Assembly: GCA_015680905.1 (NCBI GenBank)
Contig: CM027378.1
Coordinates: forward strand, 83,605,501-83,669,500
Length of the DNA: 64,000 nucleotides
Direction: 5' to 3'
Source: Coptis chinensis
Lineage: Eukaryota > Streptophyta > Magnoliopsida > Ranunculales > Ranunculaceae
How positions within the stretch are numbered: the stretch's first letter is position 1; the number at the start of each line of letters is the position of its first letter. The notes under the pieces were generated by a model. It saw nothing but the letters and a program-made list of their open reading frames with translations, was not told where the DNA came from and did no database searches. Below, in pieces: positions 1 through 12,704 of this stretch. Position numbers and translations under genes: made by a program.

Positions 1-657
1 ACATGGTCATACATCTTTCATAACTCTACTCATTCCTTTTCATGGCCTGCTTTTCACGCGGCATACGGTGATGGTCTTGAAATTAAAGAAGAAGAAGCTG
101 AACTTAGCAGATGGCCAGACATCACCATTCCCTTAGCCAGCATGACCATGAACGTGAGGAATGCGATGTTATTTGTCATTCTGAACATCATGGGAGATTG
201 GCATTTTTCGACCGCCAATGATGTTCCCTGTGTAGTCTTCAATGCACTTGCTCAAGGTCATACATTCTTTGATATCTTAAACTGTGTTATCTCCAATATA
301 AAATGAACTCGCACTGTTCGGGATCAGTATATACTTTTACCTGTAACCGCTTGCCGAATTATGAAGACACATTTCCCACAGTTTTCAGCTACTTTTCATG
401 ACTGGGTCAAGGTAGATTCTATGTGCCCAGAAAATAAAATCATTCGTTCATTAATGTTTAGGCAATGGAGATGTCCTGCACGGTACTTGACCCATGTTCG
501 TTGTCATCCGAAAGACGAAAAAATGTTGAAACATTTGAACGAATCCGGGGAACAAGAATGGGCCACCATTTGGCAAGACATTATCTTTTGGCGCGATGCT
601 AAGGAAATGCATTTCACTCAAGAAGACACCAGACCATCACCACATCCTGGATCGTAA
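1..657 (+). pseudogene. Post-pol ORF of the older Athila-like element (3' part, one stop)
   Basis: One reading frame runs from the window edge to the stop at 655-657, broken only by an in-frame TGA at 304-306. The upstream part contains LNIMGDWHFSTANDV and the part after the stop YILLPVTACRIM. The younger element has a clearly related frame at 13770-14190 (MNILGEWQFISANN, YLLMPVLVSRIM), and the TGA lines up with an Arg codon there, so a CGA to TGA change is the simplest explanation. It lies between pol and the 3' LTR, the place of the extra ORF in Athila elements. I see no signal peptide or clear membrane span, so I do not call it an envelope gene. The 5' end is outside the window. Function unknown. 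Confidence 0.6.
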
Positions 658-2344
658 ACTTGAGTAGGGTATTATACATATATCTAACTGTAAATAATTG
701 TGTTTCGGGTGCTATTGTTTTTCTTTGTTTATTTCTGTATAATATATTATGTTATAGAACTTTTTGTTCCAGCAATCCAGCCCTAATTTTACTCACGGAT
801 CTCAAGTAATTTCTTTATTTATCTATTGATACTTCAAGGGCTAAGCATCATTCAGTTTGGGGGTGTTTTAAACCAGTAGCAAAAATTAGGCAACTTGTAG
901 GCTGTATATAGTTTCTATTTTGTTGTTAGTAAATGTACTTAGTGACAAAGTCTTGTTTCCTCTTCAATGATGAAAATTGTCTAGAAGTCTCACATTAGCA
1001 TTCGAATTAGGATTCGTTTTTAAGAAACTTAAGATAATACGTACACAATAGTTTTTACATCTTTTTATGACTATTCATGCACTGAGTATCATCGATTGTA
1101 CATAGCAGTAAGTTTCTGAAACACACGGTTAGTCTACTTAAACTATCAATCCTGTGAGAATCTAACAAAAAAGCATCGATATGAGTGATTTGTGAGTAAT
1201 GACACAAAGGAGTAGTTTTTCCGAATAGAGAAAATCACACATCTACTTACTTGATTACCATCCGAACCCTAGGCGAGAATTTAGGCCTTCTTTGGATCGA
1301 CATAGCTAAAATTCTTACCTATTACAAATTCCACCGCTAGTCACTCCGCTAAACCTTTCATCAAACCTTTCACTTTCACCAAAAATTCCTTATCCATCTA
1401 TTAACCCCAAATAAAAGAACCTACCTAAATGATGAGTATGAGAAATAGGATGAAATGTAGAAAAATAAAGAGAAACATTTGTCCCAAATAAAAGTTAGTT
1501 ACCTGCTTCAGGAAAGAAAAATAGAATCATGTTTCTTAGCCTTGAAAAAAAAAATTATTATTATGAAATACGGCTTAAAAGCAAAGTAGGAAAACTCAGG
1601 TAGAAGAAGGAAAATAAAACAAGGATTTCTCTAGTGTAAATATCTTGAAGACCTTATTATCTCATACTTGTCATTTTTTATATTCCACTTCCATTTTCTT
1701 CTACACCATCACCTAAGCCCCATAATACCTAATAAAAGCCTCTAGCTCAATTAGGAGTAGGATGGTGTGATAATAAGTAGTAGATGTGATTGATCGACCT
1801 CGGCTCCTCTGACTGTCATCGAGTATGTGAGGAAACATGTGCCCACTACACACTGGAGTTAGCAAAACCTGAGTGGAAAAATTATGAGCGAATTTGTGTT
1901 TCGACACATACCTATGAGAACCCATTTAGGTAAGCTCTCCAAAGGATCCAGAAACTGCCCTGTTTGTGCATTTCAATGTAAAGTTTAATGTATGCATGTT
2001 CATATGTAGATGTTTTAATTATTGTATGCATATTAACTTGAGTTTCAAAGGAATTAATCCTCGTTCCCCGCTAAGGAGATGTATAGATATCTGAGATTAA
2101 TTTAAGAAACAAGTTTTTGTTACTGAGTCATTGTAGTATAAATAAAGTTTGTGAGTATCTTCTCTGGAAAACTCTCACGAGGCTATAACTCGTCCACTAA
2201 GGAATTCCTAGTGGTTTAAGGCCTTGTTACATATGGTCAATGCAATGGCACTCTGCAAAACGAGAATTAGCTTAGGACTGCACAGTTTTGGCCACTTATC
2301 TGTTTTAATGTCTCTTCTTTGCTTGATGACAAACAAAATTCTAT
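658..2344 (+). other. 3' noncoding internal region of the older Athila-like element
   Basis: No gene seen. The stretch is collinear with 14460-16204 of the younger element. Shared landmarks are the tctagaagtctc motif (about 980 and 14810), the 'gagaaatcacac...cacttgcttgat' block (about 1230 and 15050), and the block aaaactctcacgaggctata (about 2168 and 16035) followed by the tcctagtggtttaaggcctt block. This shows that the left edge of the window belongs to a second member of the same family. Confidence 0.65.
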
Positions 2345-2356
2345 TTGGGGGTGGTG
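2345..2356 (+). promoter_or_regulatory. Polypurine tract of the older element
   Basis: The G-rich tract ttgggggtggtg lies directly before the LTR start TGATAAGCACCC. It corresponds to the tract aagggggtgg before the 3' LTR of the younger element and would prime plus-strand DNA synthesis. Confidence 0.6.
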
Positions 2357-2816
2357 TGATAAGCACCCAAAACTGTATTATAAAACCCTGTAGACACGTA
2401 ATATTTAAGTTAATTTTGTGCTTAATAATCATGAAATAATCGTATTCTCGTGCTTTTGCAGGTTGGAGCAACTAACAAAAAAATGATGATAAAGCCAGCA
2501 TTTAAGCATGGAATAGGGAAGCTTTCCAATTAAGCCCATATGAAGCCCAACAAATCCGGACTAAAGCCCAAAGACTTAAACAATACATAATCTAGTCAGA
2601 AACAGGATTACGTGCACAGAAGCATCAAACTTCCGAATCTCATATCTCTTGAACTAGGACTCTGAATGTGACAAGTGAGCTGCTCAGACGATCAGTGCGA
2701 CAAACTCTACGCATAGGCGGGAAGTTGTAAAAATGCCAAAAGACCGGACTGCCACTGGACACTACACATGGACCCACTATGCGGGCTCGAAAAATTTGAT
2801 AAGTCATCATACAAGT
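2357..2816 (+). repeat. First part of the older element's 3' LTR
   Basis: It starts with TGATAAGCACCCAAAACTGT, closely related to the younger LTR start TGATAAGAGCCC. It is interrupted after 2816 by the 14.9-kb insertion; the last five bases, caagt, are the target site that is repeated at 17693-17697. The rest of this LTR continues from 17698. Confidence 0.7.
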
Positions 2817-4277
2817 TGATAAGAGCCCAAAAATGTAGTTTTAACCCTATAACAGTCATACCTTTAGACCAATTATGTGAGTAATAATTAAGAGTTAACA
2901 CTGATTACGTGTTTTTATGCATTTCAGGTTTCAAAGTCCATTATGTGCAGAAATGTGCCACTTTAGCGAGATAAATGAGCTAAGGTCGGTTACTAAGGAG
3001 TTCCGTGATTTAAGGCCAAGATTCAAGAAGACAAAGCCTTTCTAAAGCCCGGTCAAAAGCTGAAAAGTCGACGCTGCTGAAGCAACCACACAAGTCAGCA
3101 GAACTTCCAAAAGCCGTATCTTTGGACTCAGACCTCGGAATTGGGCCTACCTTATGTCAAAACGACTGGCTCGGAAAGAGCTTTCCAATGGTCTAAGCCT
3201 TGACCCAATCAGAGGAACAAAAGTGGACGAAAAGTCTATTGAAGCCAACTGCAGCTGAAGAGGCCTTTTTGGACTAAAAATATTGGGTTTTGGGCCTGAT
3301 TCTCTGGCCCAAAACATGGCTCCAAGCCCATGCACGATTTTTGGATCTGGACATATAAAAACAAAAGCTTAGCTCTTTGTTAATGGTAGCTAGTTAGACC
3401 TAAAACAATATAGATAATTCTAGATCTAGTTTAATTAATAAAATTAAGTTTAGTTCTATTTTCAATTCTTGTTTTAGATTAAGTCTTTGAATCATTGTTC
3501 TTGATTAATTAGATAAATAAAATAGTTATTTTATCAATTTCGAATTGTGTTATTTCAATCTATTAGATCTAGTTTTAATTATTGTTGGTTACGATTTATT
3601 AGTTGTTAATTAGAATTTAATCATTGTTTAATTAGATTAGTAAATTTCGAATCTTGATAATATGTTTAGTTTAGATTCATATGGGAATGATTGCGGAATG
3701 ATTCAAGGCTAAAACCTCCATTAGAGGGGTTGATGAAGCCTTGATGAAAACTTAGTGGTATAGTGTAGAAGCATTGTAGAGTCTATTCTAATCTAGAAGG
3801 TCGTGATTCGCCATGAGAATGGGTGGACGTGAACTCGGTAGAAATGCCATGAACACTAGGGATTAGAACTCGAATTTCTTGCCGTAAGAACGTAAGAATC
3901 GAGATACAAGAATCTATGCTAGGCTATGAAGTTGGATTCGAGGTGGATTCAATTCCCCTCTAATCTTTTATCTAGATTCAAAACAATCATATTGCCATAG
4001 CATTCGTAGTTAAATTCAACATATTGTTTTTCACATTGCATCGTAGTTTAACACCTTCGTAAAACTATCATTGACTTTAAGATTGATCAATTAGACTAGA
4101 AAACATTCCATGTTAGATCACTAGGAGTGGAACGAACCTCTTACTCCACTATATCTCAAGGGATTGAGAGTAGAGAAATCTTTGATAAATTAGACACTTA
4201 AGATTAGTTTTAGTTTACTTACGTTTTGAGTTCAACGTTCATTTCGTAGGTAGACTATCCAATTTTTATTATTATCA
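2817..4277 (+). repeat. 5' LTR (1,461 bp)
   Basis: Direct repeat of 16217-17692. The two differ by roughly 35-40 substitutions by eye (about 3%), a few 1-2 base indels, and about 16 extra bases in the 3' copy after 'gggtggacg'. A possible TATA-like element (acatataaaa) lies at about 3350-3359. The LTR would carry the promoter for the genomic transcript. Confidence 0.9.
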
Positions 4278-4279
4278 AA

Positions 4280-4297
4280 TGGCGCCGCTGCCATCTT
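4280..4297 (+). other. Primer binding site, tRNA-Asp type
   Basis: The bases tggcgccgctgcc begin two bases after the LTR end. They match the complement of the 3' end of plant tRNA-Asp (known form TGGCGCCGTTGCC) with one mismatch; the match fades after 13 bases. tRNA-Asp priming is typical of Athila elements. Confidence 0.75.
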
Positions 4298-5079
4298 AGT
4301 TGCACTTTAGCATTGTTTTCATAGTAGAATTAGTCATTTCTAAAGTCCCATTAAACCCACCCACCCTTGTTTGATTCATACTGTGGTTATCCGTTTCAGC
4401 GTTGAAAAAGTTTCGACAAATTTACAGCGAGCGCCGGCGCTGTAAAGAGGCGCACTGCGCTCTATAGTCACGGAACAGCGACCAGCCCCTCAGACCGAAG
4501 CGACCGCCCTATTTTTACTGGACCCCGAGCGACCCGACCACCCTCACCGGCGTGACGCGCTTAAGTCATTGAACAAGGAGCGACCACGCTTCTATCCGAA
4601 GCGCTGCGCCTAAGCCAAAAATCCGGATTTCAACGAGGGTTTGTTTCAAACCCGATTTTTAAGTTTTTGGTGTTCTAACTTATTATTTATTTTGAACACT
4701 CGTAAACAAGACGCTATTCATAAGCGAAGCAAAGGACGCTATCAGGTATTCCTTTCTTCCATATCTCGCATCTCGGTTAGAGGCTCATACTAATATATCA
4801 AGATTGTTTGGATTGTTTTCGTGTTTAGACTTAGACTTGCATGAGATTAAGGTGCAGTGGGAGAAAAACACCGAGCGTAATTAACCGTCAACAAACAAAC
4901 ATATCGAAAGTATACCAATCACTACACCTCTAACTACTATCCCACCAACCATACGACAAAATGGGTGAAAAAAGAGACTCCTCTCTCCGACTTCTACAAA
5001 GCTTTGGCGATAGCCCTAAATCTTGCATCGTTCTAGCAGAGCCGGTGGGGATTTTGAATCCCCAAACATATTTAATTTG

Positions 5080-6400
5080 TTACCCGTTTTCCATGGTTTA
5101 GGCCATGAAAAACCTTACCAACACATCGCGTAGGAATGAACAAGTTCTTACAACATTTCATCATCCTACGGTTGGTGCGGAACAAATTAAAGCGAGGGTA
5201 TTTCCCTTCACCTTAGCCCGATAAAGCGTCTTGGTTAAGCTGCTTGGCGCCCGAACTCAATGGACTTCGTGGGCTAAACTTGTTCAGCTATTTATGGAAC
5301 ATTTTACCCACCCCTAAAACGGATGAGATGCTTTCCAAGATTCATTTTTTCGACAAAATCCTCATGAATCGTTTTACGAGGCTTGGAATCGTTTCACCGA
5401 TCTGCTTATAGAGTGTTCACACCATAATCTAGCAAAAGACCGTTAGTTAGGTACCTTTTCAAAGGACTTCAACATCACTATAAAGAAGTCCTTGACATAA
5501 TGAATGGGGTAGTTTCTTAAGTAAAGGAGCCTCGGAGGCTTACAAATTTTTAGAAGAACAAACTAAACGCCAATAACAATTGGGAGTGATGATATCCCCG
5601 CTCTGCTAGTTCTTCTTCTTCAGTTAAAAGGCGCCGGTATGTTTGAGATGAAACCGATCCGAACTTAAAAATTTAATCGAATCTCTAACTAAAAGGTAGA
5701 GGCTATTTCTATTCAACACAATCCTATTCCCGTCATGAATGTCAACTCCATGTAATTTCTGTTTGAGTCCTGAGCACCCTGACTCCTATTGTCCTCTCGC
5801 CTATGAACAACAACAATTAGAGCAAGATAATGTTTGCTCCATTAATAACTATCCTATTCCTAATGCCCCATGGAGACAACATCCCAACTTTAGTTGGCGA
5901 AACAATCAACAAGTTACACCTCCAGGGTTTAATAACCAAAATGTTAGGCAAGCAAACAACTATAATCAAGCTCCAACTAGGCAAGGACAGGGACAAGGTC
6001 AAGGAAATTATAATAATTATAACAACCAAGTGCAACCACGACAAGGTGTAGCACAAGGTCGAGTAATTATAATAGTTATAATACCAATAGAGGTATCGTT
6101 CGGTTAACAATAGTAACTATCAAACCCACCCATAAATAATCAGCGTGAGATAGTTCGGTCGCACCACGTGACTACTACACCTACACAACCGGACCGTATC
6201 GATGCCTTTATCTGAGGTTACCCAACAACTTTTCAATCAATGACTCAATCAAATCAACAGATCTTACAATCCATAAATCGGGGCATACAACAATTAGCCC
6301 AAGAGAAAGCCCAACAAAAGGCGTGTTTCGGGACAAGCTATACCAAACCCTAAAACAATAAACCACGGCCTTTGAGGTAAGCGGTAATACTAGTGCGGAA
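5080..6400 (+). pseudogene. Decayed gag of the Athila-like element
   Basis: Capsid-type sequence is spread over several frames. The clearest piece, HESFYEAWNRFTDLLIECSH at about 5358-5417, matches the conserved 'ESLYEAW-RFK-LL--CPHH' stretch of plant gypsy Gag. A zinc knuckle CNFCLSPEHPDSYC (CX2CX4HX4C) is coded at about 5751-5792, within an open stretch 5739-6107, and is followed by an Asn/Gln-rich tail. Frame changes and stops between these pieces rule out a full Gag. The 4298-5080 leader between primer site and gag shows no gene. Confidence 0.7.
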
Positions 6401-6889
6401 GCGACAATAGTAGGTGACTGAATGCCATCACCACTCTCCGTTACGGAAGAGTGGTTGATAACAAAGTAACTATGCCTATAGTTACCCCGTCGATACTCCT
6501 ACACGGATATCGAAGTAGATACGAAATAGAAACTGAAGAGCCTACCATAGTAGAGGTACCGGTTAAACCACAACTAAAAACAGAAAGCCAAGGTAACAAA
6601 TCAAGTCGAGCCATACGCTAAATATAGAGCAAAACCACCATTCCTCGAGAAGTTAGCCATGCTAACCGGGGATACAAACTTTGAGGAGATTAGGAATGTT
6701 TTCAAGAATCTAACGATAAACCTTCCTTTTCACCGAAGCTATTAAAAGCTACCTAATCAGCTAAGTTTCTTAAAGAGTTGTGCACTACTAGGCGTAAGAC
6801 CAACATACCTAAAAGGCGCCTTTCTAAGCTGAACAATTCCAACTTTATCCGAAAATAATGGAATTGTTAAGTACAAGGACCCTAGTCGA

Positions 6890-7555
6890 TCCCTCTTTGT
6901 AAAATGCACCCTAGGAGATTCCCCCACGACGACCGCATTATTAGACCTGGGGGCGAGTGTTAACTTACTCCCATATTATTTGTATAAACAAATAGGTCTA
7001 CAGGAAATGCAACCTACAAAAATAACATTGCAATTAGCGGACAGGTCAATTAAGTATCCTAAGGGTGTAGTGGAAAACATGCTTGTTAAGGTTCAGGATT
7101 TTTACTATCCTGCTGATTTTGTTATCCTCGATACGGAAGTCGCCAATGACTCTGTACCGATCTTCTTAGGGCGCCCCTTCTTAGCAACTGCCAACGCCCT
7201 TATAAATTGCCGCGATGGTAAAATGTCCTTATCGTTTGGCCATCTTACAGTTGAGGTAAATGTTTTTAAAATGATGAAACAATTACCAGATCCGTCTATA
7301 GATGGGGAGGTTAGCATGATCGAGAGCTTAGCTCAAGATTATTTTAACAACACGTTTCCTGAAAACAATATGTACAAATTCCTTTCTTTTGGAAAGTCAG
7401 ATTTTGTAAATGACTCCTACTTAGAGGAAGTCAACACCATCCTTGAGTCCACCCCAATTGTAGACACCCGGTTGCTCCACATATTGAGTATGAAGACTTG
7501 CTACCTAAGCAAGTATTCATTATGCAAAATGAGGACCCGACGAAACATCTATTGA
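6890..7555 (+). pseudogene. Retropepsin-type protease region of pol
   Basis: The active-site motif DLGAS (codons 6944-6958, followed by VNLLP) is the plant Athila form of the retroviral D-T/S-G-A motif. Downstream, FVILDTEV and FLGRPFLATANALI are the conserved hydrophobic strand and flap-distal region of retropepsins. An open stretch continues to 7555, so this is the best preserved part of pol. The enzyme would cut the Gag-Pol polyprotein. Upstream and downstream frames are broken, so it is not a standalone gene. Confidence 0.8.
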
Positions 7556-7739
7556 TTTTCCTCCCACCCGATGCTTAAACCCCCTTCCCCCGAGTTAAAA
7601 TATATTCAACTCGATCCGGATGGTAGTCATCCGGTAATTATATCTTCTCTGTTATCTAAGAATGAAGAGACAAGTTTAATCCGGGTGATTAAGGAACATC
7701 GGGTCTGCGATTGGTTGGTCCCTAGCCGACATTAAAGGG

Positions 7740-8720
7740 AATTGACCCTAATATTTGCACTCATCATTATCCATTTGGAGGATAGCGAAGACTTTCATGA
7801 ACCTCGGCGTCGCTTGAACCCGACCATGAAAGAGGTGGTTAGGGAAGAAGTCTTACGATTACTTTCGATCGCGGGTATCATATACCCTATCTCGATAGCG
7901 AATGGGTAAGCCCCATTCATGTAGTTCCTAAGAAATCGGGAGTTACCATGGTGCGAAATGGGAAAGGTGACTATGTTGTCACACAAGGTCCTATGAAATG
8001 GAGGATGCGTATTGATTCTGGGGACGGTTAAATGCTATGACACGAAAGGATCACTTTCCCTTACCTTTTATAGATCAAATGCTTTCGAGCGCCTAGGCTG
8101 GTCATGCTTTTTATTGTTTTTACGGATGGCTACTTAGGCTATTTTCAGATTATTATTGATATTGATGACCAAGAAAAGACTACCTTCACATATGCGTTTG
8201 GAGCGTATGCCTATAAGCGAAATGCCTTTTGGCCTTTGTAATGCTCCTGGAACCTTCCGGTGATTGTATGCTTCATATATTTAGTGACATGGTAGAAGCT
8301 TTATGGAAGTTTTCATGGATGATTTTTCTATCTATGGAGACTCCTTCCAGCAATTTGTTTGTCTAACTTTGTCTAAGGTTTTGACACGGTGTGAAGAAAA
8401 GAGCCTCATTTTAAAGCTGGGAAAAGTGTCATTTCATGGTGAAAAAGGGCATAGTACTAGGTCACATTGTATCTAGTGATGGCATCGAAGTGGATAAGGC
8501 CAAACTAGATAAGATAGCGACTCTACCTAAACCACGGGTTGTCCAGTGATATTAGAACCTTTCTAGGCCATGCGAGGGTTTTATAGGCGATTTATTAAAG
8601 ACTTCTCGAAAATAGCTAGGCCTTTAACTAATCTGCTTTTGAAAGATGCAATCTTTGATTTTAATTTTAAGCGTAAGCAAGCTTTTGAAACTTTAAAAGC
8701 GCCCTAACCTCTGCACCAAT
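7740..8720 (+). pseudogene. Reverse transcriptase region of pol, frameshifted
   Basis: Recognisable Ty3/gypsy RT blocks in order: LNPTMKEVVREEVLRLL (about 7815-7865), HVVPKKSG (about 7918-7941), the DDQEKTTFTYAFG block (about 8164-8202), PFGLCNAPGTFR (about 8228-8263), and the catalytic box FMDD (8312-8323; YVDD in many relatives) followed by FSIYGDSF. The blocks are split among frames by small indels and stops, for example in the 8020-8100 and 8200-8270 stretches, so no working enzyme can be made. Confidence 0.75.
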
Positions 8721-8729
8721 TATCTGACC

Positions 8730-9110
8730 TCGATTGGTCTAAACCTTTCGAACTCATGTGTGATGCTAGTGACTATCACGGTTAGTGCGATCTTGGGACA
8801 AAAACTAGATAATAAGTCCTTTGTTATTTATTATGCTAGTAAAACATGAAACGATGCTCAACGGAATTATTCAACTACCGAAAAAAGAATTCTTAGCCGT
8901 CATTTATGCTTTAGATAAGTTTAGTCCTTATTTGGTTGGTTCTAAAACCTTAGTTTACACGGACCATGCGACCGCTTAAGTACCTTCTTGCGAAGAAGGA
9001 TGCTAAGCGAGAGATTAATCCGATGGATCCTTCTCCCGCAAGAGTTCACATTAGAAAAAAGGACAAAGAGGGTCGAAAGCGTAGTTGCCGACCACCTATC
9101 TAGACTTCAT
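8730..9110 (+). pseudogene. RNase H region of pol, frameshifted
   Basis: The start motif FELMCDASD (about 8748-8774) contains the first acidic residue of the RNase H active site. TEKRILSV-like text follows at about 8879, and YTDHA (about 8955-8969) is the usual distal block. Frames change between them. It would normally remove the RNA strand after reverse transcription. Confidence 0.65.
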
Positions 9111-9189
9111 AAGCGGCGATTAAGGTGATTAGATCGAGTCATCTGGGACTCTTTTTTCATGATGAGCATCGTATGCCATTTTTTCAGCA

Positions 9190-10160
9190 CCATTGTATGC
9201 TGACATTGTAAATTATTTAGCGGTTGACGTTATGCCTTATAATTGGTCAAGAAATGAACGTAAGAAGTTCTTGGCCAGAGTTAAGTTATACTATTGGGAT
9301 GAGCCCTATCTTTTTAAGTATTGTGCGGATCAGATTATTAAATCGTTGTATTCCCGGTGGGAATACAATGAAGTTCTATCGTTCTGCCATGACAGAGAGT
9401 GTGGTGGCCATTTTAGTCGGATGAAAACAGCTGCTAAAGTTCTTCAATGTGGATTTTATTGGCCTACCCTTTTTAAGGATGCCCAAGTGCATTGCAAGAT
9501 GTGTATTCGTTGCCAACAACTTGAATCCGAATCCACAGCGTAATATGATGCCATTAAATCCAATCTTGATAGTAGAAATTTTTGGCGTTTGGGGCATTGA
9601 TTTCATGGGTCCTTCCCGGTTTCCACGGTTTCATTTATATTATAGTTAAGTGGACTCGTGTCTAAATGGATAGAGGCCCTAGCTTGCGTAGCAATGACCA
9701 TAAGACCGTTGTATTTTTATTAAAGAATATATTTTAAATGCCGGTTTGGCATTCGAAAGCCATCATTAGTGATGGTGGAACACATTTTTGCAACAGAGTT
9801 GTTGCATCCCTAGTGAAAAAGTATGGAGTTACACACAAAGTAGCAACTCCTTATCATCCACAAACTAGCGGACAAGTAGAAGTTTCTAATAGGAAATCAA
9901 AAGATTTTAGAACAAGCTGTAAACCACGATAGGAAAGACTGGTCAAAGCGTCTATCGGATGCCTTATGGTATATAACTGCTTTCAAAACTCCTATAGGTA
10001 TGTCTCCCTTTAGACTTGTATTTGGGAAACCATGTCATTTGCCCGTTGAATTAGAGCACCGTCTTTGTGTGGGCTATAAAAGCCTTAACTTCAATATTGA
10101 TGAGGCGGTGTCAAGCGCCAAGTTGCAATTGAATGAGCTTGAAGAAATCCGTAGCGATTA
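9190..10160 (+). pseudogene. Integrase region of pol, frameshifted
   Basis: An open stretch at 9193-9543 covers the HHCC zinc domain: CHDRECGGHFSRMKTAAKVL then CKMCIRCQQ. The catalytic core follows in other frames: first Asp in GVWGIDFMGP (about 9584-9613), second Asp in [10 protein letters not shown] (about 9765-9794), and the Glu in GQVEVSNR (about 9870-9893). The distal GKPCHLPVELEHR block is at about 10026-10064. All catalytic residues are recognisable, but indels and stops separate them. Text related to the C-terminal part of pol continues to about 10437. Confidence 0.8.
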
Positions 10161-10439
10161 AATGCGATCTCATGAGAAGGATTATAAAGCTAACATGAAG
10201 CGTGTTCATGATAAGCATATCTTGCGCCAAAGAGTTTGTGGTCGGTCAAAAGGTTTTGCTTTACAACTCCGTCTACATGTTTTCCCGGGCAAACTAAAAA
10301 CCCGTTGGTGCGGCCCCTTACAGTTCTTGAAGTCACCCCTTACGGGGCAATCACCTTGGTAAATCCAAATGACAATGGTACCTTTCAAGTTAATGGTCAG
10401 CGGTTAAAATATTTTTCACGAACTTACGTCACGATGTAG

Positions 10440-11947
10440 AAGAAGTCCTTTTTCGAGGACCACATGTCTATGAGGTGACCTTGTCATTTGGTGTACTTCC
10501 TTTCACTCCCATATAGTGGTAAGTGCACCATTCAGGTAACGGGCCCTCCCTATGGAGTGTGTGGTATGTAAGTACCGGATCCTAAGTCCACGATTAACAT
10601 AATTCCGTTTTCCACTTTTGCATGTTTTCACCGGTTTTGAGTCATGTTCCTCTATGGGGTGAATTATGTATTTATTGTTTTTCGTGTTTCTTATAATAAA
10701 CTAATAAAAATAAAAAAATAAAAATAAAAATAAAATAAAAATTCTAAAATCATAGAAATAGCAATCCAACAAGTCTTGGGAATCGACTTTAAGCGACCCA
10801 CGTTTTAAACAAATTTTTGTTAAAAATTTGTTTGGGGGTGAAGCGTCGATCTTTCCATCTGGATTGCTCGAACTATCCATTTGTGTTGCTTAGGCCCATT
10901 ACTTGTAGTTAAATTGGGTTGGCGTAATCTAAACTTAGATTTCCTTCCGTTAAGCATAACTTACGTCACACGCGCCGAGGCATTCTTCCACCCTCTTATA
11001 CGTCACCCATGGTTGGAATTGAATATTTTATGGATCATTGGATTGGAAATTCTCTACTGATCATTTCCATAACTCATTCGCCAAAAATCGGGCCGATGAA
11101 AGGCGGCAAATTGAATTTGAAGTTTCGAAAAAAAATCGAAAAATTCGAATTCACATTGGGCTTTGGCCCAAACCGGACCTGCGACCCGTCGCGTCTCCTT
11201 CCTTTCCAAAAATACGCCGCGGTTTACAGTGTTTCCATCTTGAATCCGCCCGGTTACCTATTTTAAATCAAACACGGAAAACCAAAATAAAAAAAAGAGA
11301 GAGAAGGAAACCTAACTAAACCTACACCAAGAAAATCGAATCCACCTAAAATCTTCTCTAAAACATCACCACAACCAACCCAACTCCGAAAAACAGCCAC
11401 CAATTAAAAGTCTCCACCACCGCCACCCACGTTGTTTTAGTTGTTTTCTTCAAACTTCGCCTCCCCACGGTCTACAAAACCATTAGTTGTCTAACAAAAT
11501 TTCAATGGCGCTACGACGTAGATTTTTTTGCGGAACACATTTGTTTACGGCCGGTTTTAGCGCCATTTCTGGCGGAGATGATAAAGAGGCATTGGAGCGG
11601 ACTTTGGTACTTTCGGTGAGGAGTTCTATCACCATGATTTGGTAGAACAATTTTATAAGAAGCGAGAATTGGAAGGGGATAGGATTTTCATAAAGTTAGG
11701 AGGAGCGAGGAGAGAAATAACAGAGGCGGTTGTTAAATTTGAGCTGTTAGGAATTGCGGCTTGAAAGCAACCTAGTAGCGACAATTCAGGGAATCGATTA
11801 GATTTGGAGTTCTGCTTTGATGAAGAATCTTGTCGTGGAGGGTGAATACAATCCGACATCCCATTCGTCCATGAAACCACCACGAGAACCAATCAACCGG
11901 GTAGCTCGGTGGATTGGTAGGAACGATCCTCGGGAAAGACAAAGTCG
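10440..11947 (+). other. Spacer between pol and the post-pol ORF
   Basis: No gene I can name. It contains an A-rich run (10700-10740), a second polypurine-like tract ttgtttgggggtg at about 10828-10840, and two overlapping open stretches of 85-93 codons (11009-11319) without recognisable motifs. Confidence 0.4.
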
Positions 11948-12704
11948 ATGATATCGCCCCTGCCGCAATATGCGCGACGTTCTCTGGATTTTGCAAACAA
12001 AAAGTATAATTTCTGCATCATTGATTTAATGTTTAATGTGATTCGAGGAGTGGGGAAGAGCTTGGCGCCTCTTCCCGTATTGATCACTAAGATCATGCTC
12101 TCCTTTAGAGCTGTCGCAAGATCTACTCCTATTAAGATCAAATTGCATTCTAATGCAAGTATCTATAAGGATTGCATCCAAGAGACTTGGCCGTTGTCTG
12201 AAGAAAAAATGGTTGAGTCGGAGGATGAAAGGGAGGATATGACATGTCTGGATGAAGATGCTCTAGATAATTGTAATTCTAATTTAGAACGCATGCAAGT
12301 GTTGCAAACTGCATTGCGGTGCGTTTATGATATTTGTGAAAATATCCGAGATAGACAGAGTGTAGTTCAAAAGAAGCAAGGGAACCGAGGAGGAGATTTG
12401 AAATGCTTTCGAAGGGGTTACGGGCGATATCTTGTCTAACATGGAGACTATCCACCAGAATCAACAAACCCAGTATGCAGTACTCGGTACTGAGATGGAA
12501 GCCCAGCGCTTGTTCCGAATAGAGATGCTACGACGCATGCCACTCGTGGAAGACTACTGCTTCACCCGAGTCCCGGCATGGCGTCGTCGTCGCCAAAAGA
12601 CAGATGGTTCAAGCCAATCTCCATCCGGGGCCCATCATCATCACAAAACTAGGTGCTCACCCCCAGTTGGAGTTTGCTGTTATTTCCTAATTTCATTTTA
12701 TTAG
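11948..12704 (+). pseudogene. Post-pol ORF, first part, unknown protein
   Basis: Two overlapping open stretches (11948-12439 and 12432-12704, different frames) read like one protein split by a frameshift near 12435. The first is charged with an acidic patch (ESEDEREDMTCLDEDALD). The second has QNQQTQYAVLGTEMEAQRLF, which looks helical, and ends in a basic run AWRRRRQK. The position matches the extra ORF of Athila elements. I do not recognise a domain, and I see no evidence for an envelope function. Confidence 0.45.
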